Source: Prunus persica (lineage: Eukaryota; Streptophyta; Magnoliopsida; Rosales; Rosaceae). From it: a stretch of DNA of 64,000 bases. Position 1 is the first letter of the stretch; the number at the start of each line of letters is the position of its first letter. Positions 36,918 to 49,372 of this stretch are shown here, in pieces. Location of the stretch: positions 10,120,027 through 10,184,026 of the forward strand of contig NC_034016.1 in assembly GCF_000346465.2 (NCBI RefSeq), read 5' to 3'. The notes beneath the pieces were generated by a model that worked only from the letters and a program-made list of their open reading frames with translations, was not told where the DNA came from and ran no database searches. The position numbers and the translations under genes are program-made.

Positions 36918-36982
36918 TTCTAGCATTTGTGTTATGTGTGTGAGTTTAATATGCTATCGTCCATTTTAATAGGAAAGGGCCT

Positions 36983-36985
<3 letters not shown>
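36918..36985 (+). mobile_element. 5'-truncated SINE 3' end
   Basis: CTAGCATTTGTG then GTGAGTTTAATATGCTATCG and AGGGCCTAAAA match the 3' half of the SINE at 5271-5408 with scattered changes. The polymerase III boxes are absent. An (AT)n tract follows to about 37011. Confidence 0.72.
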
Positions 36986-37021
<36 letters not shown>

Positions 37022-37804
37022 AAATTCTATTCCATTTAATTTCTATAAACAAACTCAAAAAATGACCCTATTAAATTTAATTTTGATTATTAAATTACTT
37101 TGATGTCCTATTGAGTGTTTTGGATTTTTTTAAAGAGAAATTACATAAAACCCCCCGACTTAAAGGGTCATTTATGAGTTCATATCCGATTTTAGTGACA
37201 TTTATCAGTACATATTCAACGTCACGAAAACTCTACGATTTGCTCTCTCCATTGGCCAAACTGTTAGTAAGTTTGTTAAATGCTGACATGTTAAAAATGG
37301 AACTCATAAAAAAACTAATAAAATATTATGCACATGTTAAAAATAATTTTTAAATCATATTAAAATCATTAAAAAATGAAAAATAAAATCTCATCTCTCT
37401 TCTCTAACCCAGCCAACCCTCTCTCCATCCCGACTCAAACCCACCTCTCAGCCACAACTCTCTTGTCGCTGCCCAAAGAACCACCCAGCCACCTCCCAAA
37501 ACCCACCAACCCAGCCACCGCCCAAAAGAATCCGGTGCCAATTCAAATGATGAAGACTAATTGGAGGGAAAAATTTGCAGACCTATGTCCGCCACCTCCT
37601 CCTCCCTCCGTTCACCATGAATACCCAAAAAACCAAAAACCCAGAAAAAAAGCTGCACGAGGAGTGCGGCTGTTGAGGAGCTAACTCTAGAAATCCCATA
37701 TCCCATTTTGCAGAAAAAACAAAAAATCAAGTTGAATTCTCATATGGGTCACCTCCATTTCCTCTTAGTCCAACGTTTTTTTTTTTTTTTTTTTATAATC
37801 AAGT

Positions 37805-38146
37805 TCATAAATTTAATGATCCATAACTTATCAAATTCTCATCTGGTTTTGAAATCGATTTGAGTTTGAGTGGGTTATGGTCCAAATCAAAACATTGTTG
37901 AGAGCGTTTGTCTTCGGCCAGCAATTCCTCCTTCAAAGACTTGACCTCTTCAGCACATACCCGACTAGCAAGAATCTTGGCGTTGTTCTTGATACCCAAT
38001 TGGGCCAACTTCTCGTTTCCATCGTCGTCTTTCAAGACTTTGCCTGCACATATCAAATTGATTGAGTTGCTCTCGCAGTTTGATCGCTTTGCAACCTCTT
38101 CTCTCAACATGGGTACGATCGCAGTTTCATCAGAACCAGCACCCAT
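37805..38146 (-). pseudogene. Captured ubiquitin-like domain fragment, NUB1-like
   Basis: A 113-residue minus-strand frame starts MGAGSDETAIVPMLREEVAK and contains SINLICAGKVLKDDDGNEKL then AQLGIKNNAKILASR. This is a ubiquitin-fold domain as in plant NUB1 (NEDD8 ultimate buster)-like proteins, which lead ubiquitin-like conjugates to the proteasome. It continues through EEVKSLKEELLAEDKRSQQ and then ends in sequence that no longer fits. The UBA domains that normally follow are missing. It lies between long inverted repeats, so it is probably a transduplicated copy. Whether it is expressed cannot be told; the open frame is intact for this domain. Confidence 0.6.
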
Positions 38147-38411
38147 GAGGAAAAACAGAATCCCAATTCTCCAAATTCAATGAAATTAAATAAATAAAAG
38201 CAGAGTTTGAGAGCTCACTTGCAGAAAAAGAATCAAGAATCACAGTAACACAACCAAATCCCAGCGTCATCCCTAAATCCTCTTAGCACAACCCACATCC
38301 ACACTCCCCAGCAACCCACACCCCACATCTAGCCGTCCCCTTGAAATTCGCTAACCCATCGCCTCTCATCCAAAATCCCGACCCCAGCTTTGGATTTGGT
38401 TGCAGTATTCG

Positions 38412-38415
<4 letters not shown>

Positions 38416-38468
<53 letters not shown>
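38416..38468 (+). repeat. (GA)n microsatellite
   Basis: About 26 GA units within the MULE-like element. The frames across it (RERERER) are artefacts. Confidence 0.95.
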
Positions 38469-38471
<3 letters not shown>

Positions 38472-38885
38472 TGGTGTGGTTGCAGATATAGCAGCCCCAT
38501 CGTATGTCCAGATGTGTCAACGCCAATCAGAACAACCACCGCCGGTCAGAGAAATTGTTGAACGGAAGTGACAGCGCCGGCGGGATTTGGGCGAGGGAGA
38601 GGGGTGGCTGGGCGCAAGGCAGGGGTTAGGGTAGCTGTGTGGGGAAGAGAGAGGGCAAGAGAAATATATATTTTTTAATTAACACATTTAATTGATTTAT
38701 TTAATATAAATTTAACTTTTTAAAAAACATTCGAAAAAATAAATATTTTTTAATTAATTTTTCGTCCACGTGGAAGTCCATGTCATCAAAAAATGGGTCT
38801 CACTTTTGACACATCAGCATTTAACAGACTTACTAATAGTTTGGCTAATGGAGAGGGCAAATTGTAGAGTTTCCATTATGTTGAG

Positions 38886-41800
38886 TGTAACAACCCGATC
38901 CTAAATTAATAGTTAAATATTAAATTATTCAAGAACAAGACAATTTTACCCCGAGAATATTGAAATGATTTAAGAGTTGACTTTTTATTCGGGGAGATTA
39001 AATGATTAAAATAAGAGGAAATAAATTTACATGAGAAAATAAAGTGAAATAAACAATAAAATAAAATAATTTTAATTAATTTAGGCTTTTGAAAATTAAA
39101 GATATTATTTAATATAAAAAGGGGCAAAAATGTCATTTTAAGTTTGGGAAGAAATTTGGAAATTTCAATTGTACCGTTAGAACACATCGAGATGAGTTCG
39201 TAGACTCGTAGTGGGCTTAGATACAAGTTGTAACGAGAGAGATACAATCAAAATTCAATTAGGAGCAAAATCGTAATTGTGCCAAACTGGTTTTTAAAAC
39301 CAGAATCTCTCTCTCTCCCCTCCCTCGGATGTGACGACAACACCCCCCCAAAAACAGCACCTTCGGTTTTTATGTTTGCCATCTCCTCCACCGGCCACCA
39401 AATTTCATGATTTTGGTACCAAAACGTCAAGCTCACTTCCCTCTTCCCATCCTGACCAACCTCAACCGTTGGAACCACCGGTGCTGGGAGGAAAATGCAA
39501 AAATCCGAGCTATTTTTGATAGATTTTCTCAATCTTTGTTCGAACGATTTCAAGCACCAAATCTTGCGATCCAGGTATGCCTTTCCATCTATTCTTCGAG
39601 CTCTAACTGACGGTTGGATAAGATTTGATTGATTTGTATCATAGATAACCCGAAATGCGACTTGAAATTTGGCCAATTTTCAAATTGAAATTTCAGCCAT
39701 TTCCGGCCATTTTTCGGGGTAAGTCCAAGAACAAAAGTGGTTCCAAATAGGGTGTTATACCTAGGATAGGAGTTTGGGCTGGCGGTTTGGAGTATTTTCG
39801 GTAGCCAGAAATTGATCAAGCCACTCACTTGCTGTCAGTGTGTGTGGCGGCGCGTGGGCTACATAGTGAGATCACTCTCAGTCCTAGAATGATCCTCGTA
39901 TTGTCAAGAGTGCGTAGGAATTCACGGATATCAATTTGGACAATGTTTGAGCCCCGATAGGATCTCGCATTTTGTACGATTTTCGGGTTGATACATTTGA
40001 ACCATTGGATGTAGTTATTTTCGTATATGTCAATCTAGACAATTCTCGGATTGTGTAGGATTCAACGGATCGGGAATCGGAGTCCCAGATACTCCGAAAA
40101 GGCCAACCCTAGGGCTAGGTTTACAGTAACCGTGCGATCGTGCGTAGTCCGACCGTCAGATCGAGACCAAACTCTCGGGACATGTGTCCTAGGCATGTTA
40201 CAACCTCTAGGAACTCTTGGATCGGAATCTTGAGGTCATGAACCCTACGGGTCCCGGGTTGACTTTTTGGGACTTATCGCTTTTTGGGTCCTGAGGCACT
40301 TCTAGACCATTCTAATCATTGGAAATGCTTAAATAGGCTTGAGAATGACTTCAAATACAATGCACGCACTTCTAGGAGCCCAGGGCTAGGACTTTGGATT
40401 AAATCATGAGGATGAGCTCCAGAGGATATGGTTGAGCTTATAGAAAGCTCATGTGTGTGCGAGTGTTCATTTGGTTTAGTTATGGTTTTAATTTCATAAT
40501 TTTATGTGATTTTAGGATGAGTATTTAATTATCTGTTTATTTATCACCTGTTTATAGATATATATATTTATATTCATATGGTTAATTGTGTTGTAAGATT
40601 ATAAATATAATATTGGAATGACATGTTAATTAGAGATCAAGATGGTTAGCAAACTAGTTAAGTATTTAATACATCTATTCAATAGTTGAAAAGGATGAAT
40701 TATAGTCCTTGGCTTTGATCAGATTGTGGCATGTATATGTATATTTATATTTTAAGTTTAGTTGAGAACAAATTTATTGAAAGTTGATATACATGACGAG
40801 TTATAGTTTTCAAACCCACCACGAGGGTACCCCCTAGTTACTTTGAAACAGTTTGGTTATTTTGATAATGCCCCACGAGTTTTGGGGACGCCTGAACTGT
40901 GTGGTGCGAGGATTGCAGCTTAGATTGAAGTGTTATCTCTGAGACCTGCTAGGAATGTGGCTCGGATGGACTTGGTGTCTCCGGAACTTGCGAGGATTGC
41001 GGCTCATATTGAAGTGTTATCTCTGAGACCTGCGAGGAATGAGGCTCGGTTAACTTTGTGTTTCCAAGGCCTGCGAGGATGGAATTAAAGGACTAACATT
41101 GGAATTGACGAATTATTATTGGAATTGACGGATATATGGAATTGACGGCACATATAAAATTGACGATATTAAAGGAATTGACGGATCAGGAATAAGAGTA
41201 CGCCTAGGTGGAGAGAATTTAAGTTCTGAGATGCTTTTAAACTAAATTGAGGATTTTATACAGTTACCATTATTTTCTTAACCGTCACATTTGTGTTACA
41301 AGCGATAGATGGAAATATATATAGATTCTAATCAAGTTATTGATATATATATTTATTTATTTTAATTCATTTATTTATGAACTTTATGTGAGTTTGATAC
41401 AAGGGTGTTCGGAGCTTATAATATTTAACTTATGTTATTTTATTTTATTATGTTAATTTATCTTTATCTTGCATTATTTTATATAGTATTAAATATCTTG
41501 AGTTTTTTAGCATATTTTGCCCCACAAGTCTTAGAGTTATACTGATTGTGGGAGCGAGGATTGCGGACCAGGTTGACCAGATGTCTTCTGAGTCCAGCAA
41601 GGATTATAGGTCAGGATGTGTCACCATTGGTGTCACGAGGAATTGATGGTTATGGCTTTCCAAGCATGATTACTTGATAGAAATGCTTTTATTTCTTCGT
41701 TTGATTATATATTGCCATGTGAGAAATGCCAGGAAGCTTGAAACAGAAAGTTGAGATGAAATTAGAGAACTACGTGTGGCTTGATCCCTCAATAAGGGTA

Positions 41801-42205
41801 CGTAGGCAGCCTATAGTTATAAGGTGCAACCACGAGTTAGAATGTTTGAGATTACCAACGCAGTATTATTGTTTTGAAAGTTTAGATGAATTTTATTAGC
41901 AGATTGATTTATTTGATTATTGCGACATAAGACCAGAATATTATGATACTTAATTTGTTTGGATATAATTGAATGCATGCTGAACGATTTAGTTATATAA
42001 ATGTTTGATAACAAGTGGAAAATTTGGAAAATGAGTAAATTACATGGGAAACTTTGCCAAATTTTCGGCAAAAGATAATCTTATTTTAAAAGTGGATTTT
42101 TAGTTAGAAGGGCAGTTTGGTCTTTCTGTCCAACATTAGCCAGGTGTCAGACGCTCACAGGGTTCGGCTCGGATTCCAAAGTGGAATTTGGGTTGGGTCC
42201 TATCA
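38886..42205 (+). mobile_element. Solo LTR, copy 4, nested in the MULE-like element
   Basis: Starts TGTAACAACCCGATCC and ends GGGTCCTATCA. Flanks are TTGAG (38881-38885) and TTGAA (42206-42210). It shares with copies 2 and 3 the phrase AGAACAAAAGTGGTTCCAAA (39728-39747) and the motif ACTACGTGTGGCTTGATCCC (41769-41788) followed by GGTACGTAGGCAGCC. In place of the 96-bp minisatellite it has a different internal repeat (GCGAGGATTGC ... GGCTC, about 40906-41640). No gag-pol remains. Confidence 0.8.
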
Positions 42206-42529
42206 TTGAATATGTACTGGTAAATGTCCCTAAAATCAGGTATGAACTCGTAAATGACCCTATAGATTGGGGCGTTTTATGTAGTTTGTCCTTTTAACTA
42301 ATAAGCCAATTTGAAATAATGATAGGTCATCATATTTGATGTTGGTGATGGGGTGGTGAGGATGGGCATTAATGGTGGGGGGGGAGTGGTGGCAATGACC
42401 ATGTAAAGTGGCGGCGGCAGAGGCAACGGAGTTGGTGGGGGTAGGGATGGCAGTGGCGGTGGCATCGGTGTTTGTTAAATGCCTTGGGACAAAGTTATAT
42501 ATATATATATTATTATTTTCCCTTCTATC

Positions 42530-43467
42530 CAAGGTCTAAAATATCGATGATATTGGAAATATCGGTAGTCCAAAAATATGGAAATTTCGATGGAAATATC
42601 AGGATATTATCGATATCGATAAAAATTGAATAAAAACCACGGAAATTGTAAGAAAAACTTGGAAATTTTTATTGAAACTTTGGAGAATGTCAATTTAGTC
42701 AATTATCTATGAGTTTATCACAAAAAATTAGAAGGAAATGCATTGCATGATGGATTTAACTAATTTAAGTTGATTATACAGCAAGCGGGCAAACACTATG
42801 AGTGTAAAAAATATGTAATAATTAATGAAAAAAGATTAAATACACTGTAATCATTCATATATAATGATTTACTATAATATTTTACACTTTATACATTGCA
42901 TAGTAAGATACATGAATGACTTAGTACCACATAGAGTTCATACGAGGTTCAAATTTTTCACTATCTTCATCATCTCTATGTGTAGAGTAAGTGTATTGTG
43001 AAGAGTAGTCATCAAATGATAAATCCCCAAAATAGTGTTGCATGTAATTGTTAACATACCACCCATATAAATATAAATATTTTAGCATATTATCACAAAA
43101 TCATAAGTGATATGGTGTTTAAGGTGTTGGAGGAGTAAAATGGGAGATGGTTCATATCCCCTTTGTGCTTTTTTCTCCCCTTTTTCCCTTATTTTATTTT
43201 ATTTTTTTTAATAACTTTTTTTTTCCTTCACATCGATATTTTCGATATTTTCGATATTTTAGCGATATTACATCGATATTTTGACAAAATATTGCTGAAA
43301 TGTGAGCGAAATTATCGACATCGATATTTTCCGATATTATCGTCGATATTGTCGATATTGTCGATATTTATACGATATGTACATGGATATGTTCCGAAAT
43401 ATCCGTGATTCAAAAAAACTGAAATATCATCGATATTTCCTCGATATTATCGATATTTCAGACTATG
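42530..43467. mobile_element. Non-autonomous hAT transposon with TATCGATA subterminal arrays
   Basis: It starts CAAGGTCTAAAATATCGAT and ends ATCGATATTTCAGACTATG, imperfect inverted repeats with CA...TG tips. It is bracketed by the exact 8-bp duplication CTTCTATC (42522-42529 and 43468-43475). 8-bp duplications with CA...TG ends define hAT elements. Both ends are packed with CGATAT/ATCGAT motifs (42539-42620 and about 43232-43460), likely transposase-binding repeats. The centre is AT-rich and non-coding. Confidence 0.84.
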
Positions 43468-43475
43468 CTTCTATC

Positions 43476-43950
43476 TCATATCTTCCGTGAAGGTAATAAT
43501 ATGGTGCTGCTTTTGCTTCTCATCCATCGCATCTCATTGCCATCTCCATAACATGAGTCAATCGGGTCATACGAGCTGCCCCGCTAAGCCCATTTCTTTA
43601 AAGAATTTTTACATAATAATATAATGTAAGGGGTGATTGCAAAGTAGACCTAACCCATATTCATAGGACATGACACTTTAATGACACGCCCAAATTCGTT
43701 AGGATTTTTCCTTTCCTTCTTTCCAACAATTTTATTTTATTTTATAAATATAAGTGATAGTCTAAACTACACGGGAATGAGATTTTCTCACACACACACT
43801 ACCAGTCCTATGTCTTGGAGGCCCTAAGCAAACAACTTAAATAGGCATTTCTACTTTATGTTAATATTTATGAGATTTTTTTCAGTAAGTTAAACAAAAG
43901 TTTTTTTCTTCTAATTTATTTATGTTATAAGTGGGCTTTTATTGAGTTTC
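43476..43950. other. Spacer, no gene seen
   Basis: AT-rich, stop-rich on both strands, ending at the copia element. Confidence 0.4.
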
Positions 43951-46900
43951 TGTTATAAATCCATACGTTATGGGTTTATAGATTATGGATGCCCACCATA
44001 ATAGCCATTATTAACCTATCATAATACCCATCATTATATATTTGTAACCTACCAATTATGGGTGGTAAATGATTTAGGCCTCTCTACTCCTATAAATAGT
44101 GCACCAAATATGAATGGAATACAAGTTGATTTGAGCAAATTATACTGTTTTTCTCTTCCTCTTATTTCTCCTACAAATTCCCTAGTTTCACAACACGTTA
44201 TCAGCACGAAAACTCTTGGCATGGAAACAATCATGGACGCTCTCGTTTTGGGAGAAATGACAAAGATATTTGTCTTGCGGACTACGCACACAATTCTTTG
44301 AGATAAAAAATATTGACAATTTACATTTATCAAAAGCAAAGGTAACTACCATACTAGGTTATGCAAACCTAATTGACGGCTCTAGAAGAGCTCAATTTTT
44401 TTTTACCCAATGGGACTCAATTCTCCATTGATAATGCGTTGTACTCCTTGAGATCGAGAAGAAAGTTACTCAGTTTTAAAGACATTCGAATGAATGGATA
44501 CAATATTGAAACTAGAAAGGATCACAATGTGGAGCATCTTTGCATTTCCACTAATATCAACAGCCAGAGGCGTATATTGGAAACACTTCCTACTTCTCTT
44601 CTAGGTTGTATTATACAATCATCAAAGTAGTTGAAGTCCATGCTGTCATGAATTAGAAGTTCATTGACTCAACAACTTTCATGCTTTGGCATGATCGTCT
44701 TGGGCATCCTGGATCCACAATGATGCATAGGATTATTTCAAATTCAAACGGACATCCTTTAAAGCCTTACCATAGTACTTTGTCCATTGACCAGTCTTGC
44801 AAAGCTTGCTCCCAAGGGAAATTGATCATGAGACCATCTCAGTCAAAACTTGGTTTTGAATGTCCATCTTTCTTACAGAGAATTCAATGGGATATTTGTG
44901 GGCCAATTCACCCATCTTGTGGACCATCTCATTATTTTATGATTTTAATTGATCAATCTACAAGATGGTCACACGTTTGCCCATTGTCAACTCGTAATGT
45001 TGCTTTTTCTAGGCTTCTTCTTAGATAATTAAATTATGAGCACAATTCCCTGATTATCCAATAAAGTCAATTCGACTTGATAATGCTGGTAAGTTTACCT
45101 CCCAAACTTTTGATGCCTATTGCATGTTACTTGGAATTGATGTTGAGCACCTAGTTCCCCATATCCATACTCAAAATGGTTTAGCATAAGCTTTTATTAA
45201 GCATCTCCAGCTTATTGCTCGGACTTTGTTATTGAAGACACAGTTGCCAATTTCTTCTTGGGGACATGCAATTTTACATGGAGCATCTTTACTTCGCTTG
45301 ATGCATGTTGCCTACCATTGATTCACCCCTTTACAACTCCCCTTCATAAGACAACCCAATATATCACATTTAGTGTTTGATTGTGCCAACATGAGATACT
45401 TTTACTGCATGTTTTGCAAATTGTCACTATGATGAAACATTATACCTGCCGTTAAGTGGAGAAAAGACCATTCCTAAAGAACGGCGTGAATTGGGATAGA
45501 ACATATCCATTATGTCTCATCTTGACCCTCGTACAACTCAAAGTGAACATGAAGTACGAAGTCCACCTTCAGCAAATTGCTAATGAAATGCCAGATGCAT
45601 TCACTGATACAAGAAAAAGGACAAAATCACATATACCTACAGCAAATACACTAGCAATGATTGATATCCCAATTGGATTAACCAATGTTGTAGCAAATGA
45701 ATCATCTACTGCAAGCCTGAAGCGAGGTAGACCCATTGGTTCGAAGGACTCAGCTCCTAGAAAGCGAAAATCGAAAGCATATTCCAAATCTAATGAAAAT
45801 GCTTATGAAGATATTATTGGGAAAGAGATTCACCTTGAACCTACAATTCATCCAGAGAATGAAAGTGTCATTCAAAAGACACAAGCCACTTAAGAGGAAA
45901 AGATACCTAATACAAATATATGTAAATTTTGCATGCAATGATGAATTGTGTGACCGTAGTGAAATGATTATCAATGATATTTTTTCTTTCACAGTAGTTG
46001 CTGAAATTATAAAAGGTCATGAAGATATTGAACCATGATCTGTTAATGAATGCAAAGAGAGGTCTGATTGGCCAAAGTGGAAAGACGCAATCCAAGTTGA
46101 GTTGAATTCCTTGGGAAAACATGGTGTATTTGGACCTGTGGTTCAAACACCACAAGGTGTAAAACCTATGGAATATAAATGGGTATTCACAAGAAAGCAT
46201 AATGAGAAAAATGAGATTGCAAGGTATAAGGCACGAATCGTTGCACAAGACTTTTCTCAAAGGCCTAGGATTGATTATGAAGAAACATATTCTCTTGTTA
46301 TGGATACAATTATGTTTAGTTATTTAATAAGTCTTGCAGTTTCAGAAAACTTGACATGCATCTTATGGACGTCGTTACTGCATACATATATGGGGAGTTA
46401 GATGCTAATATTTATATGAAAGTCCCAGAAGGACTCAAGTTGGCAGAATCAAACACTAAATCACATAACATGTACTCCATTAAGTTGAGACGTTCACTAT
46501 ATGGGTTGAAACAATTTGGACGAATGTGGTATAACCGTCTTGGTGAATATTTGATTAAGGAAGGTTACATCAATGATCCCATATGCCCTTGTGTTTTTAT
46601 AAAGAAATCAAATTATAGATTTGCAATCGTAGCAATGTATGTGGACGACATGAACTTAATTGGAACTTCTGAAGAGATCATTAAAACTGCTGAATATTTA
46701 AAGTGTGAATTTAAGATGAAAGACCTTGGAAAAACTAAATATTGGTATTCTTGTCCATCAATTAGCTTACACTGAAATTTTTTTGAAGCGATTTATATGG
46801 ATAATGCCCACTCATTGAGCACTCCAATGGTAGTTTGTCCATTAGACACAAATAAAGATCCATTTCATTCTAAAGAGGGTGATGAAATGATACTTGGTCC

Positions 46901-48048
46901 AGAAGTACCATATCTTAGTGCGCTTGGTGCTTTATTATATTTAGCCCAATGTACTAGGCCAGATATTGCATTTCCAGTAAATTTATTAGCCAGATATAGC
47001 TCGGCTCCAACACATAGACACTGGAATAGTATAAAGCATATCTTGCGTTACCTTCGCGGAACAACTGATATGGGCCTATTTTATTCAAACGAACCTTCCA
47101 ACAGTCCAAATCCTGTTAGATACGCAGATTCTGGGTATCTCTCTAATCCATATAAGGGTCGCTCCCAAACTGGTTATGTTTTCTTGTGGAAAAACAACGA
47201 TCTCATAGCGATCTACCAAAAAAACTTTGGTTGCTACCTCTTCTAATTATGCAGAAATTCTTGCGCTCCATGAGGCCAATAGAGAATGTGTTTGGTTAAG
47301 ATCCCTAGTTCATCATATTCGGAAAACATGTGATCTTTCTTCACCAACAAAAGCTCCGACAATTATGTATGAAGATAATGCTGCTTCTATAGCTCAAATT
47401 AAAGAAGGGTCTATCAAGGGTGACAGAACCAAACATATACCACCAAAATTCTTTTACCCACATGAGCTTCAGAAGAATCAAGAGATTGAAGTCAAACAAA
47501 TTCGTTCCCAAGATAACCTAGCAGTCCTCTTCACAAAGCTCTTCCAATGTCTATATTTAAGAAGTTTGTATATGGTTTCGGGATGTGACAATTTTTCAAG
47601 CAATCATACTGTTGAAGATCAGGGGGAGATATCAATCGAGGAAACTCCTCAGTTTTACTACATTGGATGTATGTGCAATGTACTCTTTTTTCCTTCGATC
47701 AGGTTTTTATCAAATGTGGTTTTTCCTGACAAGGTTTTTAACAAGGCAACATTTAACACGTCCAATATGATGTCATTGTATGGTGGACATCCAAGCGGGA
47801 GTGTTATAAATCCATATGTTATGGGATTATAGGTTATGGATGCCCACCATAATAGTCACTATTAACCTATCATAATACCCATCATTATATATTTGTAACC
47901 TACCAATTATAGGTGGTAAATGATTTAGGCCTCTCTACCCCTATAAATAGTAGAACCAAATATGAATGGAATACAAGGTAATTTGAGAAAATTATACTAT
48001 CTTTTTCTTTCTCTGATTTCTCTCTACAAATTCTCTAGTTTTACAACA
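43951..48048 (+). mobile_element. Ty1/copia retrotransposon with both LTRs, gag missing, frames broken
   Basis: LTRs at 43951-44195 and 47802-48048 start TGTTATAAATCCATA and end TTACAACA/TCACAACA. They are flanked by the exact duplication GTTTC (43946-43950 and 48049-48053). The primer site after the 5' LTR reads CGTTATCAGCACGA. The polypurine tract before the 3' LTR is AAGCGGGAG. Between them, in copia order, are a protease-distal/GAG-pre-integrase piece, integrase, reverse transcriptase and RNase H. Gag and most of protease are lacking (4.1 kb against about 5 kb usual). The LTRs differ visibly at many sites, so this is an old insertion. Confidence 0.93.
44373..47550 (+). pseudogene. Copia pol remnants (integrase, reverse transcriptase, RNase H)
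   Basis: Pieces in order: GAG-pre-integrase (LWHDRLGHPGSTMMHRII, 44684-44737) with CKACSQGKL; integrase core (FLQRIQWDICGPI, LIDQSTRWSHVCPL, RLDNAGKFTSQTFDAY with an in-frame stop at 45187); reverse transcriptase (YKWVFTRKHN at about 46170, LYGLKQFGRMWYNRL, and the catalytic-site motif YVDDM at about 46638-46652); RNase H (LGALLYLAQCTRPDIAF at about 46922, HILRYLRGTTDMGL, then MYEDNAASIAQ at about 47368). Frame changes and stops break it at about 45028, 45187, 45893, 46360, 46775 and 47246, so no functional polyprotein is predicted. Confidence 0.9.
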
Positions 48049-48053
48049 GTTTC

Positions 48054-49372
48054 CTCTTTTTAGTTTTGAATTGAGTAATTGGGCAAGCTTGTTTTTATTT
48101 ATTATTTATTTATTTATGAGTGGGCCTTTATTGAGTTTCCACTTTTTAATTTTGAATTGAATGGTTGGGTAAATGATTTTGTTATTTACAATAATTGGTT
48201 TGGCCCTAACATAGTATTTATATAATATATATATTTTTAAAAATAAATAGGTATGTATATATAGGGGTTTATACAAATTAGGGGCCCTCCCAATTTAGGG
48301 GCCATAGGCTGCTTTGCCTGCTTGTGCTCAAGGCCTCCACCAAGATGCTTTGTGGGTTCGAACCTGAGGTCATCGGTCTGCAAGTCAAGGCCCTTTTCTA
48401 CTAAGCAAACTGCGTTAGCTTCTTCCCAACAATCTTAATGATCATGTATGTATTGAGCTATTATTGATTGAAAAATTACATTTTTCTGAATGCTTAATGA
48501 TTATTTAGTGACATATTGTTCAATGGACTCCAATGGATTTCTAGGACTCCAATTCTCTTTCATTTTAGTGGACATGATGCCTTAAGGAAAACTTTCTTTC
48601 AATGTATGATAACTATCTTTATGGGAGGCTATGTGTGAGTGGTTGGGTTTCAAATTGTGTTTCTCTCTTCTTCTATAGAGCTTGGGATTCATATATGTCA
48701 AGTCCTCTCATTCAGGTTAGGATTTCAATTTACCCGATTGTAACTTAAGCACTTTGTTATCAATCTTCCAGATCTATCTCACGACTTGTAATGCATACCA
48801 CAATATAAGCCAGCATTTAGGTGTTTGCAAAACAGAATTTCATGTTAAGTAATTATGTACACTCATAGACTTGAGAAAAGATAGGTGTTGAAGGGTGCTT
48901 CTGGGTAGTTAGCGTAGGACCTTGGCATGCCGATGACCAGAGCTTCTTCCGAGTCGATATGGAGTTCAGTGGTCCCATCTTTACAAGAATGATCACCCAA
49001 GAGGTACTGGTGTGGCACCAGCCAAATCCTCATAGAGAGTGTTTAAGAGAGAAAGAAAATGAGAAGAGCTTCTGAGTGATAAGAGTTATTATACTAGTCT
49101 AAGTCTAGGTGTCTTAGTATAGGTGAAGCGTATTCTTAGAGAGCTTGACGGAGCAGGTTCCCTTGATTTAAGGGAGGAGGGGTGTCTAGCCATGTTGTCA
49201 TAATGAAGAGCAGTAGTCCTTAAGCATGGCTAGATCATCTGATTATAGGGAGGACCAACCAAACAGTGGGACATAGCTGAGATTAGGAATGCATTTAATT
49301 CCAGCCAGGGTGTGACAAATTGTCCAAGTGCATGGGTTTAAAGGAATTAATGACATATAACCAAGTCCCAAC
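48054..49372. other. Repeat-rich spacer, no gene seen
   Basis: 48113-48170 repeats the text that flanks the copia insertion (GGGCCTTTATTGAGTTTCC), so the target carried a local tandem duplication. 48870-49370 is GA-rich text that resembles a transposon but has no domain I recognise. Confidence 0.4.

Larger units (their letters stand above)
37133..42292. mobile_element. MULE-like long-TIR element carrying a ubiquitin-like gene fragment, split by a solo LTR
   Basis: The left arm (about 37133-37300) and the right arm read inverted (about 42292-42206, continuing at 38885-38770 once the solo LTR at 38886-42205 is set aside) match over roughly 190 bp. Shared phrases include TACATAAAAC, AGGGTCATTTA, GATTTTAG-GACATTTA and AGCCAAACT-TTAGTAAGT. 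Without the LTR the element is about 1.8 kb. It contains the NUB1-like fragment (37805-38146) and a (GA)n tract (38416-38468). The long TIRs suggest Mutator-like; the 9-bp target duplication was not resolved. Confidence 0.66.

Noticed and set aside
48300..48420. tRNA-like or SINE-like text (GGGTTCGAACCTGAG)
   Set aside because: A B-box-like string is present, but no A box at suitable distance and no flanking duplication.
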